A stretch of 64,000 bases of DNA, from NCBI GenBank assembly GCA_023101725.1, contig JALJCO010003059.1, positions 62,001 through 126,000 on the forward strand. The letters are read 5' to 3'. Under the pieces are notes generated by a model. The model was not told where the DNA came from. It saw nothing but the letters and a program-made list of their open reading frames with translations, and did no database searches. The position numbers and the translations under genes were made by a program. Shown here in pieces: positions 10,765-21,885 of the stretch. Positions within the stretch are counted from its first letter, which is position 1; every line of letters starts with the position of its first letter. Source of the stretch: Atherinomorus stipes. Taxonomy: Eukaryota; Chordata; Actinopteri; Atheriniformes; Atherinidae.

Positions 10765-13646
10765 TTTACAACTGGTTTACAATGAACTGAACAGCACAAA
10801 ATTATTCAAAAGCTCATTTTGTTCAAACGTGTCGGTACTCAGATGTTCATAAGAGTCCTCCTGAATGTTCAGAGAATTTTTTTCTATGCAAAACAAAGAT
10901 ACAAGATCAAACATACAAAGATTTTCATGAATACCACAATCTTTGTAAAAACTGAATAAGTAGGATTCAAGAACAAATTTGTTTGTACTATTGGTTGGTA
11001 AACAACAGCCATTGCTCTGCTTGCATTTTAGAGTAATTTAACCAATTAATTTTGGACACCTTTATGCACTATTATTTTCTTTGCTGCACCATGAGACCAG
11101 AATGCGGGCACTTTTACATCCTCCAGGGTTTATGTTCACTCTGTGGAGCTGTCATCATGACTCCTGCAGTGTTTCTTCACCAGTTTTTCTACAACTCTTC
11201 CGTCTCCAGCAAACTACTAATCTCCTCAGTGTGACACTCTGTGTTAACAGTGTTTCTCCCCATGTCGGGATTCCCAGCACAACAACAAGCTCTCTCATTT
11301 AACGTTCATCAGCAACCAACCTGTCAGTGACCCTGCACTCCACCATGGCTACCGTTTACCGCCAGCTCAAATCCTTTAGGCTAACATTGTGTTTGAGAGT
11401 TCCTAAAGTTGTCACCAATCAGAGTTTTGTTAAAAATCAAATTTCAAACTAGTTTTATGTGTTGAAGTCCATTCTTTACCAGAAACTGAGGAATCATCCA
11501 GGTCATTGCAGGATATTCATCCTCTGAAATCTGATTTAGTTCCTTGCGAATATGGGCTCCACCTGTTCTTGCTTCCTGCCCAAACCTCAGTATGTGAGTT
11601 ATGAACAGATCACCAATTGTGAGATGTGTGTGTATAAAATTCATAAATGGATAACAACAGTTAGCTTATGATGATGCTGCATGAAGATGGCAGTGTTCAT
11701 TTAGAAACTGGTGCAACTAAACTACATTTTTATTATTACCATTATTATTTTTACAAAGAGTACCTGTTAATACAACCTTTTCTTTTATGTATATAAAAAC
11801 ACATTTTCAGACTTGAATATCTCACTAAGATCTTTTGGATTTTGCTCTTGGTGGATGTGTTTAACTAAGCTGTACACAGCAAATATGTAAATCTTGTAGA
11901 TTTAGCTGTTAAGCTGACTGCAGGATATTTGTAAAACATTTAGGCTTCAATGTATTCCACTGACGTTTGATGAAAATAGACTATATAGAAAACAGATAGC
12001 ACAATCATAGTAAATGCAAGTAAATTACATCAAACAATAATGATAAAAAACAAACATTTTCTTGATAGTTTGTCTAAGAATATTGTAACACAACCTTCAG
12101 CACTAATACTATTAATTTTAAGTTTATGTGTGTAGATGCAGGCGTTGATGCTGCAGGATACTGGGACCATTTTTTTCAGGCAGGTTTTTGTGGTCTAATT
12201 CCATGTAACATGCCCTTAGTGGAGGGAGCTGTTCCTGTGACACCCCCCATCCTTTCACAGACATTATGCTAAGCAGCAAGGCACATTGCTGCATGTTAAA
12301 GAGCTGCAGATCACTGACGGTGCACATTGCTGGCCACATAGTCTGCAGAGACCTTTAAACCTGCAGCTGGATTACATTTTGATGGTGCGATGCATTGTAA
12401 AGCTGGACAGAAGGGATCATCTTCATCACCCACACAGGATGTCACAGATTAATTTGGCCACTTCCACAGCAGAGTGTCAGAGACACATGCATGTGAGGAA
12501 CCCAGCCAAATCCCGTTCATGTGAGATTAAGAGTTTGCAGTCAGGTAGGAAGAGTGGAGCAGCTTCTTGCTGCCAAAATTGAATAAGTGAAAGGGGGACA
12601 CACTCAGTCCTGTGTGTGAGGTTTCATACAGAAGAAGCTGACATGTTGGTCATCATCACATATTGTTTGGATCTAGCAGTGTCTGAGATCCAGGTTTCAT
12701 TTTGTGCAATCTGGGTCTTTTTCAGCTGTTGTTCCTTCAGCTTTAGCCAAACCTCTATGTTTCAGGAAATGACGCTGCCAGCTGTTGAAGTCAATCTTTA
12801 GCCAGAAGAAGTGTGAGCCAGTCACTGCTGGTATTTTCGCTGATTGCCAGAACTTTTCAGCGAAGCCTGCAGGGGATCGGTAGAGCATCCTTTCAGTCAG
12901 GCAGACACTTTGTGCACACTGGATAGCTGTTGCAGTCCTGCTCGGAGAGATAAGGGTTGGCATTCTGATCAGCTCTCACACAGCAGCACGGACAAGCATG
13001 TTTCTCAGATTCAGCCCCTTTCATGGTGCAGCTTTTGCTTATGTTTAAATATATATCTTGTGGGGAGGGCTGCAATGAAAACGGGGTTTTCTCTATTTAA
13101 GTATGGGGATTTTTTTTCTCTCTGTTTGCAGAGAACTCCCCTCTTAAAACTAGGTGCTGTCGTGTTGCAGGTCCTGTGTTATACGGAAGCTCCATCAGAA
13201 ATAGACTGTGTGAAGTCACACAGCTTGTGTGATTGAGGATGTGTGAGCTCTCTGATAGGAGGCTGCTCTGACAAGCAGAAGCTGTGAAGGTTGGAGGCGC
13301 GAGCATCTGCTTGAGTTTAGGTTTTGAAATGGAATGTGCTCAAGTCGATGCTCCTTGTTGCTTTTTTGGCACAAAGAAATGCTGGTTGATCATCAACTGC
13401 GAATGGCACAAATATTTCTACCACAGTGTTGTGGTTGAGGACAATGCTCAGAGAGCAGGGACCAGGTTTCTCACATGATGTTCCAGTAAACACACTGGAA
13501 ATATATTCACAATTAACTCAGTCACCGGCAGACAAGGTCACACATTCAGGCTGTACTTTGCATGAATACATGCAGGCGAAAGCAGCGACGTGAACAGCAA
13601 CTCACACTCTCCCTGCTGTCTGGCAAACGCTGCCAGTATTGGAGGT
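10765..13646 (-). other. 3' flank of tacr1, expected to include its 3' UTR
   Basis: This 2.9 kb directly follows the tacr1 stop codon in the direction of transcription. I see no transposon termini or credible coding frame in it. The 3' UTR must start here, but its end is not obvious. The first canonical AATAAA on the minus strand is at 11729-11734, about 1.9 kb past the stop, so a long 3' UTR is possible but unproven. Short frames near 12124-13300 lack similarity and splice structure. Confidence 0.4.
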
Positions 13647-13992
13647 TCACTCCTGCAGGTTGTTACTGGAGTAGAAACTAGATGTCTCTGATACAGTTTT
13701 GGAGACACTACGGGATGAGGAGCCGTTTGAAGTGAGGTCCAGGGATGAGCTGTGGGGTCTTGCTGCAGCTGCAGCCCCAGCAGGTCCCAGGCCTCCCTTA
13801 GCCTTAATCTTGAGCTGTTCCGCGTCATCCCCAACATGAAGAACGGTGGATACGGTGGTCTCCATCCGGCTGGCTTTGTAAACGCTTGTCTGGGTCTGAA
13901 GGTAGCGAGTGGACTTGAGTTCCAGGCCTTCGTAAGAGCCTGGAGGGACACAGGGGCAGCAGCGAAACGCTTGCTTGAAACCAGCACGAAAC
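13647..13992 (-). CDS. tacr1: Tachykinin receptor 1, exon 5: cytoplasmic tail and stop codon
   Basis: This is the last coding exon of a substance P (NK1) receptor. The acceptor is TTCTTCCACAG, the exon begins with G, which completes the split Arg codon of exon 4, and it encodes 114 further residues before TGA at 13647-13649. It starts FRAGFKQAFRCC, the helix-8 segment, with adjacent cysteines that would be palmitoylated. It then carries the family blocks YEGLELKSTRYLQTQ, SVYKASRMETT and SSLDLTSN, and ends in a Ser/Thr-rich tail that in this family is phosphorylated by GRKs and recruits arrestin. These blocks match mammalian NK1 much better than NK2 or NK3 as I know them. Between METTVSTV and SSLDLTSN the tail has an extra Gly/Ala-rich stretch (GGLGPAGAAAAA), so that segment is about 15 residues longer than in the human receptor. 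Whether this is the tacr1a or tacr1b paralogue cannot be decided here. Confidence 0.93.
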
Positions 13993-15604
13993 CTGTGGAA
14001 GAAAAGCACAGATAAGTTTCATTGTAGATGGACATCAGCTGCTAAATGTGATGGATTTTCATTTCCACTGAACAGAAATCTGAGGGCCAACAGGTTGAAT
14101 TGCAACCTCAAAGGTTAGCAAAGTACTCTGTGTGATGTACTTTATGTTAAAATACACAATAGGTATTTCCCAATTGAAGGTCTGCACTCTTTGAAGAACC
14201 TGGACTACATAGGCTACTAAGGAGGGATGAATGATACCGGAATTTTTCCTGTTGATACGATACCAGTCGTTTATGGTGCCGATACTGATACTTTTTGGCC
14301 CTTAAAAGAAAATCACATGATTTTACAGTTTGCATTAATATCTTATTTTGAATGCAAGAGCAATATTAGATATAAGTAAAACTTGAGAACAGAAGCACTG
14401 CAAAGAAATGCTTTTAAAACAAAAATGAATTATATTGATCAGTAAATTAAATAAAATAAGATTTAAAAACTTCTTTCTGTTATGAAATTACTTAAGTACA
14501 GGTTTAGATTATTTACATTTATTCAGTGGAAAACGTTCAAATATGAAATGTAATTATAATATTATAAATTTACCAAAAAATAATGTGCAATTATATATTA
14601 TACATTACATTAAAGCACTGAAAAATACCAAAACATCATCATCATCACTTACAGTAGCAGCATTATGACATCTGATAGGCTACCACCATCATGAGAAACA
14701 GAATCTGGCTGCTTTTTCCCTGCCATCTTGTGTGCGATGAATTATGGGACTGGGATTGGGGGAAATGGGCTATATGCAAAACTCCACCACTTCCTGAACT
14801 TCAGAAGGCACCTTTGTTTCCTGTCCGACACACCTGGATTAATCAGTTCCTCTAGTGATGACAGACCTCAGTAAATGGTCAGACATATAGTCCATTGTGA
14901 AGATATCCAACTTATTTGATTTATTGGCCTGAAATATCATCAAAAATATTGCTGCTTTCATATTTTAGGCTGTCATCTTCACATAAACCTTTAGCTCCTC
15001 ATTGACTCTGCGATAAAGTGATTGAACCCTGCCTGGTGTCGATATCAGCAAGATCCCTCAGTAGCTGATGTAATCTCTAAGGCCTCCTTTCTTGGATTTT
15101 GTCACAGGGTTCCTTTCCAGAACTTTTTGAGTTCTGGACAACCTCATGTGAAATGCATGTGGCATTTTTTTTTCTCACCTTCTGTGGAAAACAACTGCAT
15201 AAAACAGTTCAGTCAGAATATTATCCATTTTGAACAGGCATGGACTGGATGCTACCTCCTCTGTGTAATCTCCAGAACTGACTCCTTTCACAGTGAGAAT
15301 CGCTCCTTTTATAACTTAAGCCCTTCCCACTAGGCACAATGTTCATGGAAAAGAAAGACAGAAAAAAACCCAATATGAACAGAAAACCAAATCTCCTTGC
15401 AACAGGTATGATTATAAATACACCTCCATATGATTCCATAACATTCCAGAGAAGGATGCCCGAACAAAACACCAAAATACCAGTTAATTACACCCCAAGA
15501 CACCTTGTAGTCCAAGTCATGTGAACCAAGAAAACAAGCCAATATGTAAAGAAGGGATTCTCAATCCTGGTTCTTGAGGGCCGGTGTCCTGCAGGTTTTC
15601 AAAA

Positions 15605-16195
15605 GCCGCTTTCTCACTGAAATTAGCTCGTTCATGCGGGTTTTTCAAACGCGATCGACCCTCATAGTCAGCATTTTGTTCCTTTCCCATTGACAAAAAT
15701 AAGCTGGCTCTGATCACCTACTGGCAAGGTGCCTCTATCCCCACCACTGCTTGTTGTGCGTTGATGATGTCAGCGACATAAATCAGGAAAGTAAACATTG
15801 GAGAGGAGTCAGGCTGTGGTCAAATTTCTTTCTTGTTGCACCTTTGTCCGTCCTCAAAATGGAGGAAAACCAGCAGATAATTTTCTTGTGCAAATGAAAT
15901 GCAGGCGACGTGAATTTGTGGCCGATCAGAGTTGTTTTGTTACATTATATGATACGTGGCTCGCACTATGTCACAATGTAGCCACGTACAGCCCAACGTC
16001 ATCACGTAAATTTGCGGGTCAACCCCAGTCTGGTGTTCCCTCTGCATGCTAATCAGAGCCGAGCCGCTTGAAGGGGATTTTAACCCATGTCGCTTGCAGA
16101 GTTGTTTGACACGGGTCGATGAGCCTTTCCCACTGCCACTAAAAGCTGATTGTTCATGCGTTTAAACGGGTGTTTTGTCAAGTGGGAAAGGGGTA
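15605..16195. mobile_element. Probable nested inverted-repeat element
   Basis: The block CCTTTCCCATTGACAAAA near 15681 is mirrored by TTGTCAAGTGGGAAAGG near 16175. GTTCATGCGGGTTTTTCAAA near 15631 resembles GTTCATGCGTTTAAACGGGT near 16152 on the same strand, so the structure is not a simple palindrome. On its left lies GGTTCTTGAGGGCCGGTGTC (about 15570) and on its right CTGCAACACACCTGACTGAG (about 16207). These are pieces of the MITE family found complete at 50590..50771, which suggests insertion into such a MITE. Limits are approximate. Confidence 0.35.
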
Positions 16196-18413
16196 AAAGT
16201 CTCCCTGCTGCAACACACCTGACTGAGCCTCAGAAAAGCTCTAAACAACTTGATGGTACTAATTTGGTACCCATCCCTAATGTGGATCCACAGCTAGTAG
16301 ATATAAATTACTTTTAAGAAGATAAAAACATAACTTAATTTAGTATAATAATAAAAATATAATCTATAACCACATCCCAGATATTCACAGATATGAAGTG
16401 AATTCCTGTAGAGGTTTCTGTGTTTCCTTCTGGGTGTCAATCGCTGATGTTATCTGATGGTTAGGACGACTTCCCTCTGGAGACATTACACAGCCAAGTT
16501 GATTCATTTTAAATCAAACAAATAACTAACATGTCTTATTTACAACTTTTCAAAAGATGGCTTTAGAATTGCTTTCTTTTTTTTATTTTTTTTTTACCGT
16601 TAGATAAAAAAAAAAAAAAAAAAGATTTGCTTTTCTTGTGAACGGAAACTCAGCTAATGTGAGAAGAAATCCCACAATTCCCACATTTGTAATTTACTTT
16701 TGATAAAAACATCTGGTGAATATAACATGCAGACTTTTTACACACCCATACCTTGATTTATTTTCTTCTACAATGATTGTTTTCATTAAGCTTTTCTAGA
16801 TGATTTAATTGGCAACTTATTGGCTGAATTATGTTCAACAGTTCTATCATTGGATTATAAAAATTCACTTCCATTATATAAACTGTGTATTGCCTTGAAA
16901 TAGGCAGGAGTGACTAACATTAGTTAAGCTGTCAAAGGGGAAAGGGTGGGATTTAAAAAGTTATCTTCTTCCCCTCCCTTTCAAGCACTGATGAATTTAT
17001 TGACCTCTTCTTTTTTTACCTGCATGAGTTCTGTGATATTAATTTATAATGAGGTTGATATGCGCCATGCAGGAATGTGTTAACTGTAAAGTGTTTACTA
17101 CAAAGGTGCTTAAAATAAATAAATAAATGAAATGAATGAATGTATGATATGCACAATAAGAGTCAGGCAGCTTGGATATCTTCCCAGTCTGACAAGACTG
17201 TTTAGACTGGTTACAACGTGATAGAGATCTGCAGTACTACACACAGGCAACTTGTAAAGTGACTAAGAAATGTAGTGTTAAAAAACACTGTCAAGGGGCA
17301 CATGCAGTGTGTAAATGAAGCATTCTGATGTGTGTTAACACGTTTGAAAGTGTTATAAAAAAAATATGAAAATAACTCAAAGCACTGAATAAAATCATGG
17401 AACATCAACAAACTGATGGATGATCTCTGTAAACAGCTGAAAACCTCAACAAGAGAGAAGTGAAGAATGTGGAAAAAGGGGAATTATGAATTCCTGTGAG
17501 CAGAACAGAGATTAGAAAATAAGCTGATCCCTGATTGGTCATGTATTTTATCTAAGTCAGCCAAGGTGATGGAGACTAAAGACTGTTTAAAATGCTGGGC
17601 AGTGATGACTAAATCCAAGCTCACATCCCACACATTTTCATTTTTAGGACTTAATGAATTTCCGAGGTGAAAACAACCAAGTGTGAAATCTCATTTCTCC
17701 TCCAGCACAAAGACAAGAGGCTATGATGGAGGACAATGAGAGATGCTTGAATAAAGACAACAAGCTGAGAAGGCCATCTGTCTGAAACTTGGAAAAATGA
17801 TGGTCTTTACAGTAGACTCACTGACATTTAAGCGGACGGGTTGAGCATTGCTAACAACGTTAATGTTCACAGAGACAGTCAACCGGTTCCAGAAATGAAT
17901 CCATGTTTAAGTTTGTTTTAGATTCAGTCCATTTGTGGAAGTCTTTTAGGTGCAGACGGTTTCCAGACAGCTAATCGCAAAGTTGTATTGAGAATCCCCC
18001 CGTGTGTCCATACGAATGTCATCTGAAGACGCTGCTGTTAGGGCAACAAAAACTCAGAAATACTATGATACTTGAATTGGATATACTGTTTGGTTTTTTA
18101 CACAGAAAAGATGTTGTAGTTTGGTGAATGGTATCACAGATTGGACCTGATATAATAATCCTGGACTGTGTTAACCCTCTAGGTGCCAAAGTCGCATTAT
18201 TGCGACAGCCGACATTGTTGAATAAACCACATCGTGACGCTCTCTCTGGGCTTAGACAGTGCGGGTTAAATTACAGACCAACGTAGTCCAAGTAGCTCAT
18301 GCGTGTGCACGACATTAGTGTCACTTCCACTTGTCACCAGAAGGGGCATGCTTCTGGAAAAAAAACTGGAACTTGCACTGTACTCCTTTAAGGACTATGG
18401 AGGCCACGGTGCT

Positions 18414-18596
18414 CTAAGGAACCTTTAGTGCTGCAGAAATTCTTTTGTAACCTTGTCCAGATCTGTGCCTCACCACAATTCTGTCTCTAAACTCCTTGGA
18501 CAGTTCCTTCCACCTCATAATTCTCATTTGCTCTGACATGCACTGTGAGCTGTAAGGTCTTATAGACAGGTGTTTGCCTTTTCTAATCAAGACCAA
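18414..18596 (-). pseudogene. Tc1 transposase fragment (N-terminal helix-turn-helix)
   Basis: The minus-strand frame contains RWKELSKEFRDRIVVRHRSG followed by QGYKRISAAL, the first helix-turn-helix of Tc1-like transposases, which binds the terminal repeats. The family protein is about 340 residues; here only about 34 recognisable residues remain and the DDE catalytic domain is absent. Residues upstream of the RWKELSK block come from the 5' untranslated part of the element. It is non-functional. Confidence 0.75.
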
Positions 18597-18781
18597 TCAG
18601 TTTAATTAAACACAGCTGACTCCAATGAAGGAGTAGAACCATCTCAAGGAGGATCAGAAGGAATGGACGGCATATGAGTTAAATATGAGTCACTGCAAAG
18701 GGTCTGAATACTTATGACCATGTAATATTTTAGTTTTTCTTTTTCAAAAACGTTTTTTTTCTGTCAAGATGGCGTGCTGAG

Positions 18782-19258
18782 GTTGTGCCTCTTCTCTCTT
18801 CCCATTGCGATGACTAGGTTGTACCTCTTCTCTACTTCCCATTGCGATGACTAGGTTGTACCTCTCTCTGCGTAGTTCTGCGTGTGTTTGTGTGTGTGTT
18901 TGTATGATTTTGTTTTCCAACAGAGACCTTGGTTGTTTAGGGATCGTGGTACAGATGTACCAGTGAACTGTGTAAGTGGATCCATGTTTTCTCCTCTCTC
19001 TCTTCCTCTTCCTTACTCCTTTCTCTCTGTTTCACTTTCTATCATTACCTCTGTTAACTTTCATTTCTCCCCTTGTCAGGCCCAGCAGTATGAAATGGAA
19101 TGGTGTAATAGACAAATGTTTAAATAAAGAAATAAAATGAATAAACATGATATCAAGTGGAGCCTTATGTTCATAAAGCTCCGCTTGGTAAAGCAAAACT
19201 GTTCAACAGAATAAAGCAATCAGATTTCCATTCTGCTTGCTTCGATGCTGGACAGGAC

Positions 19259-19290
<32 letters not shown>
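18782..19290 (+). mobile_element. Poly(A)-tailed retro-insertion with 16-bp target-site duplication
   Basis: The sequence AAGATGGCGTGCTGAG occurs at 18766-18781 and again at 19290-19305, directly bounding this 0.5-kb insert, which ends in about 28 As. AATAAA-like signals occur shortly before the tail (near 19121-19140 and 19211). These are the marks of L1-type target-primed reverse transcription. The 5' end is made of tandem units of 36-37 bp (18782-18817, 18818-18854, then a partial third). The source is not recognised: it could be a LINE 3' region, a SINE-like unit or a processed non-coding transcript. Removing it leaves normal Tc1 spacer sequence, which independently confirms the boundaries. 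Confidence 0.8.
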
Positions 19291-19293
<3 letters not shown>

Positions 19294-19419
19294 TGGCGTG
19301 CTGAGTGTACATTAATGAGAAATAAAATGAACTTTTTTGATTTTAGCAAATGGCTGCAATGAAAAAAGAAAATTTAAAGTTAAAGTTTAAAGGGGTCTGA
19401 ATACTTTCCGTACACACTG

Positions 19420-19491
<72 letters not shown>
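19420..19491. repeat. (TA)n microsatellite
   Basis: About 72 bases of TA repeat with one C interruption (TATACATATA), directly adjoining the Tc1 terminal repeat. It probably expanded from the TA target site. Confidence 0.95.
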
Positions 19492-19493
<2 letters not shown>

Positions 19494-20108
19494 TATGTAT
19501 TGGGGTGTGGCCAAATCCAAATATGGTGATTGGAATAGTACAAATACCACATTTTTTTAACGAATACTTATTTCGAACAACGTTCTAAAAAATGTTATTC
19601 GGGAAGAAAAACAATAGATGAATTTAATTCTTTATGGAGAGGACATGGTTGCCCTCTGTGAAGCTTCATAGGCTCATACTTTGCATTTTAAGCAGTTGTT
19701 TAAAGACTGAATTTTATTCTTTTAAATCACATGTTCAAACTGTGGCAGAAATTTCAAACAGAAAACTTTTAACCAGTACTAGAACCTCAGCATCTAAGTT
19801 GAAAAACTACAGCACTTGTTTTCTATTGGAATGGAAGAGGGAATTGCCACTGGAGCTGCCCGAGGGTGTTTTATTTAATTTTTTTTTTTTAAGAAAGAAA
19901 AGAAAACATAATGCAGGAATTACTGAGTTCTGTTTGAGGGGGAAAAAAAAAACATAAAATAATTTTGTGAAAGTAAAACATTGTGTATTTAACCAAAAAC
20001 TAAAAGGCAGAAGACAAAGCAAACAGTTCATTTTCTGTCTGAAGAGAAGATCCTGTTCCTGCTGTTCAGGAACAGGTATGTATGACATGTATGACAGAGC
20101 TCACTAAC

Positions 20109-20305
20109 CTGTCATTGAGGCAGCAGTAGATGATGGGGTTGTACATGGTGGAGCTCATGGCCAACCACATGATGGCCAGGTAGAACTGCTGGATGAACGG
20201 TTTCTCGAGCAGGTGGGGTAAGAACTGGTGCAGCAGGAAGTAGATGTGGTAGGGCAGCCAGCAGAAGGCAAACGTACACACCACCACAATCATCATCTTC
20301 ACCAC
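20109..20305 (-). CDS. tacr1: Tachykinin receptor 1, exon 4: TM6 to TM7
   Basis: A 197-bp exon with acceptor AACAG|GTGGTG and donor ACAG|GTTAGT. It opens [20 protein letters not shown], which is the start of TM6 with the class A CWxP toggle motif (CWLP). Extracellular loop 3 follows, then TM7 with [18 protein letters not shown], carrying the NPxxY activation motif (NPIIY), and it ends CLNDR with the Arg codon split by intron 4. The product is a Gq-coupled plasma-membrane receptor for substance P and related tachykinins. TM6-TM7 residues here are nearly identical to those I know from vertebrate NK1 receptors. No frameshift or internal stop is present, so the gene appears intact in this part. 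Confidence 0.95.
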
Positions 20306-20535
20306 CTGTTGAACACATTACAGCTCAGTGACACGGTAGCCATGGATTCCTTTGCAAGGGGCACCATTCAAAGATGGGCATCTTTAATGTACAGTCACCT
20401 TTAATGGTAAAAAAAAAAAAACCTACAGTATTAATACTGTAATTCCTTAAGTCTTGACTAAACAAACACAAGGACCTGTAAACATCTTCCTAGCGTCCTG
20501 AAAATTAAAATGACTAAGACCTACAAAGGACTTCA

Positions 20536-21761
20536 AAGACCGATAACGTAACTTTTAGACCTTAAAAATATGCTTTTTTGACTTGTTTTGATGTCACACC
20601 AACGTTCATTATGCACAATTTCAGGCGTGACTGCCCAGCGGCATCCTGAGGCTCAGAAACAGCATTATGTAACTTTTCCGTCCAGGATGGGGCTGTGACG
20701 TTGCAACTGATTACTGGTTGTGCACTGTTTTACGTACTAGCAAACAGATATGAACCAGATATGAACACATTGGGTGACTGGAATGCGCATTATGTTGGAT
20801 TCGGCAAAGAAACGCAAGGAAACATTACCAGAGGATGAGAGGAAAAGAAAGGGAGGAAGGGACAGAACAAGAATCAAGATAAGACTGTAGCCATGTCTCA
20901 AACTGTACACTTGCCCGAGTGCACTGGAATTCAGTGCGTAGTGCGCACTGTGTACTTCGTCTGTAGTGTACACTATTGTCGCTAAATGCTGACCCAAACA
21001 GAGCACTGCACTTACAGGAAGTGATGGACTAGCATTGCCCGCTAACGTGTGCTAACTCTACTGAACCGGTATAATCGCGGCCTCAAAGACATGACCAGAT
21101 CATAACTGTCATCAGGGAGTGAACAGCTTGGTAGCATGCCACAATATACATTAGTGATTATGTCTGAATAATTTCATAAATGTTACTTAAATCAGTATGT
21201 GGCAAAGTACGCAACAGAGGACTCAGGCAGGATTTGATCCCCAGACTCCCGGGTGAGAGTCATGTGTGCTGACCATTCAGCAGAAGGGACATCCCTTTGG
21301 CCAAGTAGCCAGGGCGCATGATCACTCGGAGGCATAGTGACAGGACTGTCAACTGCCACAAGTACAACACCACCTATGATGCAGCTGGGGTCGCCACCGC
21401 TTCGTTCACCGCCATTATTCAGCTCTGAAAGCAGTTCGAAAGTCCCGCCTCCTCCACTACGTCAGCAAGATGGCGTCCGTTTAGTGCGAGTAGTGTGCTT
21501 CGTTTTGGACTTCATTTTTGGCGGTTATTAGGGCAACATCCTGGTACTTTCAGTGCACTGAATTTTCGCTTAAATGACAGCATGAACGTACTACATACTC
21601 AAAGAGTGTTTGAAGTGCTCAAGTGCACGGATTGAGACACGGCCTGTCTTTTACTGGCTGGAGTGAATCACAGTACAGGAATGATGCAAGATGGATGCTG
21701 GTTTAGCCTCCGATAGGGGGCACGTCACTGAGAAAACTGCTAAAAGTTCAGTTGTGGGTCT
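20536..21761. mobile_element. TTAA-type element split by a Harbinger-like insertion
   Basis: Left tip AGACCGATAACGTAACTTTT and right tip AAGTTCAGTTGTGGGTCT are inverted repeats. The right flank is TTAA (21762-21765); the left flank has decayed to TTCA. Blocks of the interior (GACGTTGCAACTGATTA, AACAGATATGAACCAGATAT, GGAGGAAGGGACAGAACAAG-like) recur in the TTAA-bounded element at 54379..56516, so both are copies of one family. The insertion at 20890..21643 separates its halves. Confidence 0.65.
20890..21643. mobile_element. Harbinger-like non-autonomous element (GCCATGTCTCAAACTGTACAC)
   Basis: Left end GCCATGTCTCAAACTGTACA is mirrored by right end AAGTGCACGGATTGAGACACGGC-type sequence. It interrupts the TTAA element whose other copy (54379..56516) has no insertion here, so both junctions are confirmed by comparison. 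CTGT appears at both flanks, but the duplication length is ambiguous. A tRNA-like stretch near 21225-21290 (GGGAGTCTGGGGATCAAATCC on the minus strand) may be captured SINE material. The superfamily is a guess from the GGCCGTGTCTCAA-like tip. Confidence 0.55.
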
Positions 21762-21885
21762 TTAAAGCTACAAGTAGGGCTGGACGATATAGAAAAAAAG
21801 ATTATCGATAAAAAAAAATCTGTATCGATCAATATCGATATTTATAAAAAAAAAAAAAAAAGCCATTATCAAATTAAAATGAAAT

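Larger units (their letters stand above)
18407..19418 (-). mobile_element. Tc1-like transposon copy, interrupted
   Basis: The right end, GGGGTCTGAATACTTTCCGT followed by ACACACTGTA, is the well-known terminal repeat of a fish Tc1 family. The block GGGTCTGAATACTTATGACC near 18700 is the usual spacer just outside the transposase gene in that family. A transposase start fragment lies at 18414..18596 on the minus strand. Most of the transposase gene and the other terminal repeat are missing. The copy is split by a poly(A) retro-insertion at 18782..19290. The (TA)n tract at 19420 abuts its TA target. Confidence 0.75.
13993..20108 (-). other. tacr1 intron 4
   Basis: A 6116-bp intron with donor AG|GTTAGT next to exon 4 and acceptor TTCCACAG next to exon 5. 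It interrupts an Arg codon after its second base. Contents: a TATCGATACC-type repeat fragment near 14230-14300, a composite inverted-repeat element near 15605-16195, homopolymer tracts near 16575-16622, a Tc1 copy with a retro-insertion at 18407..19418, and a (TA)n tract. About 16.3-18.4 kb looks unique and otherwise empty. Confidence 0.85.

Noticed and set aside
18174..18200. TTAACCCTCTAGGTGCC, considered as a piggyBac end
   Set aside because: No mirrored partner with TTAA was found within several kilobases, so it is only a suggestive short match.
19343..19552. Minus-strand frame rich in alternating Tyr-Ile
   Set aside because: It is simply the translation of the (TA)n microsatellite.
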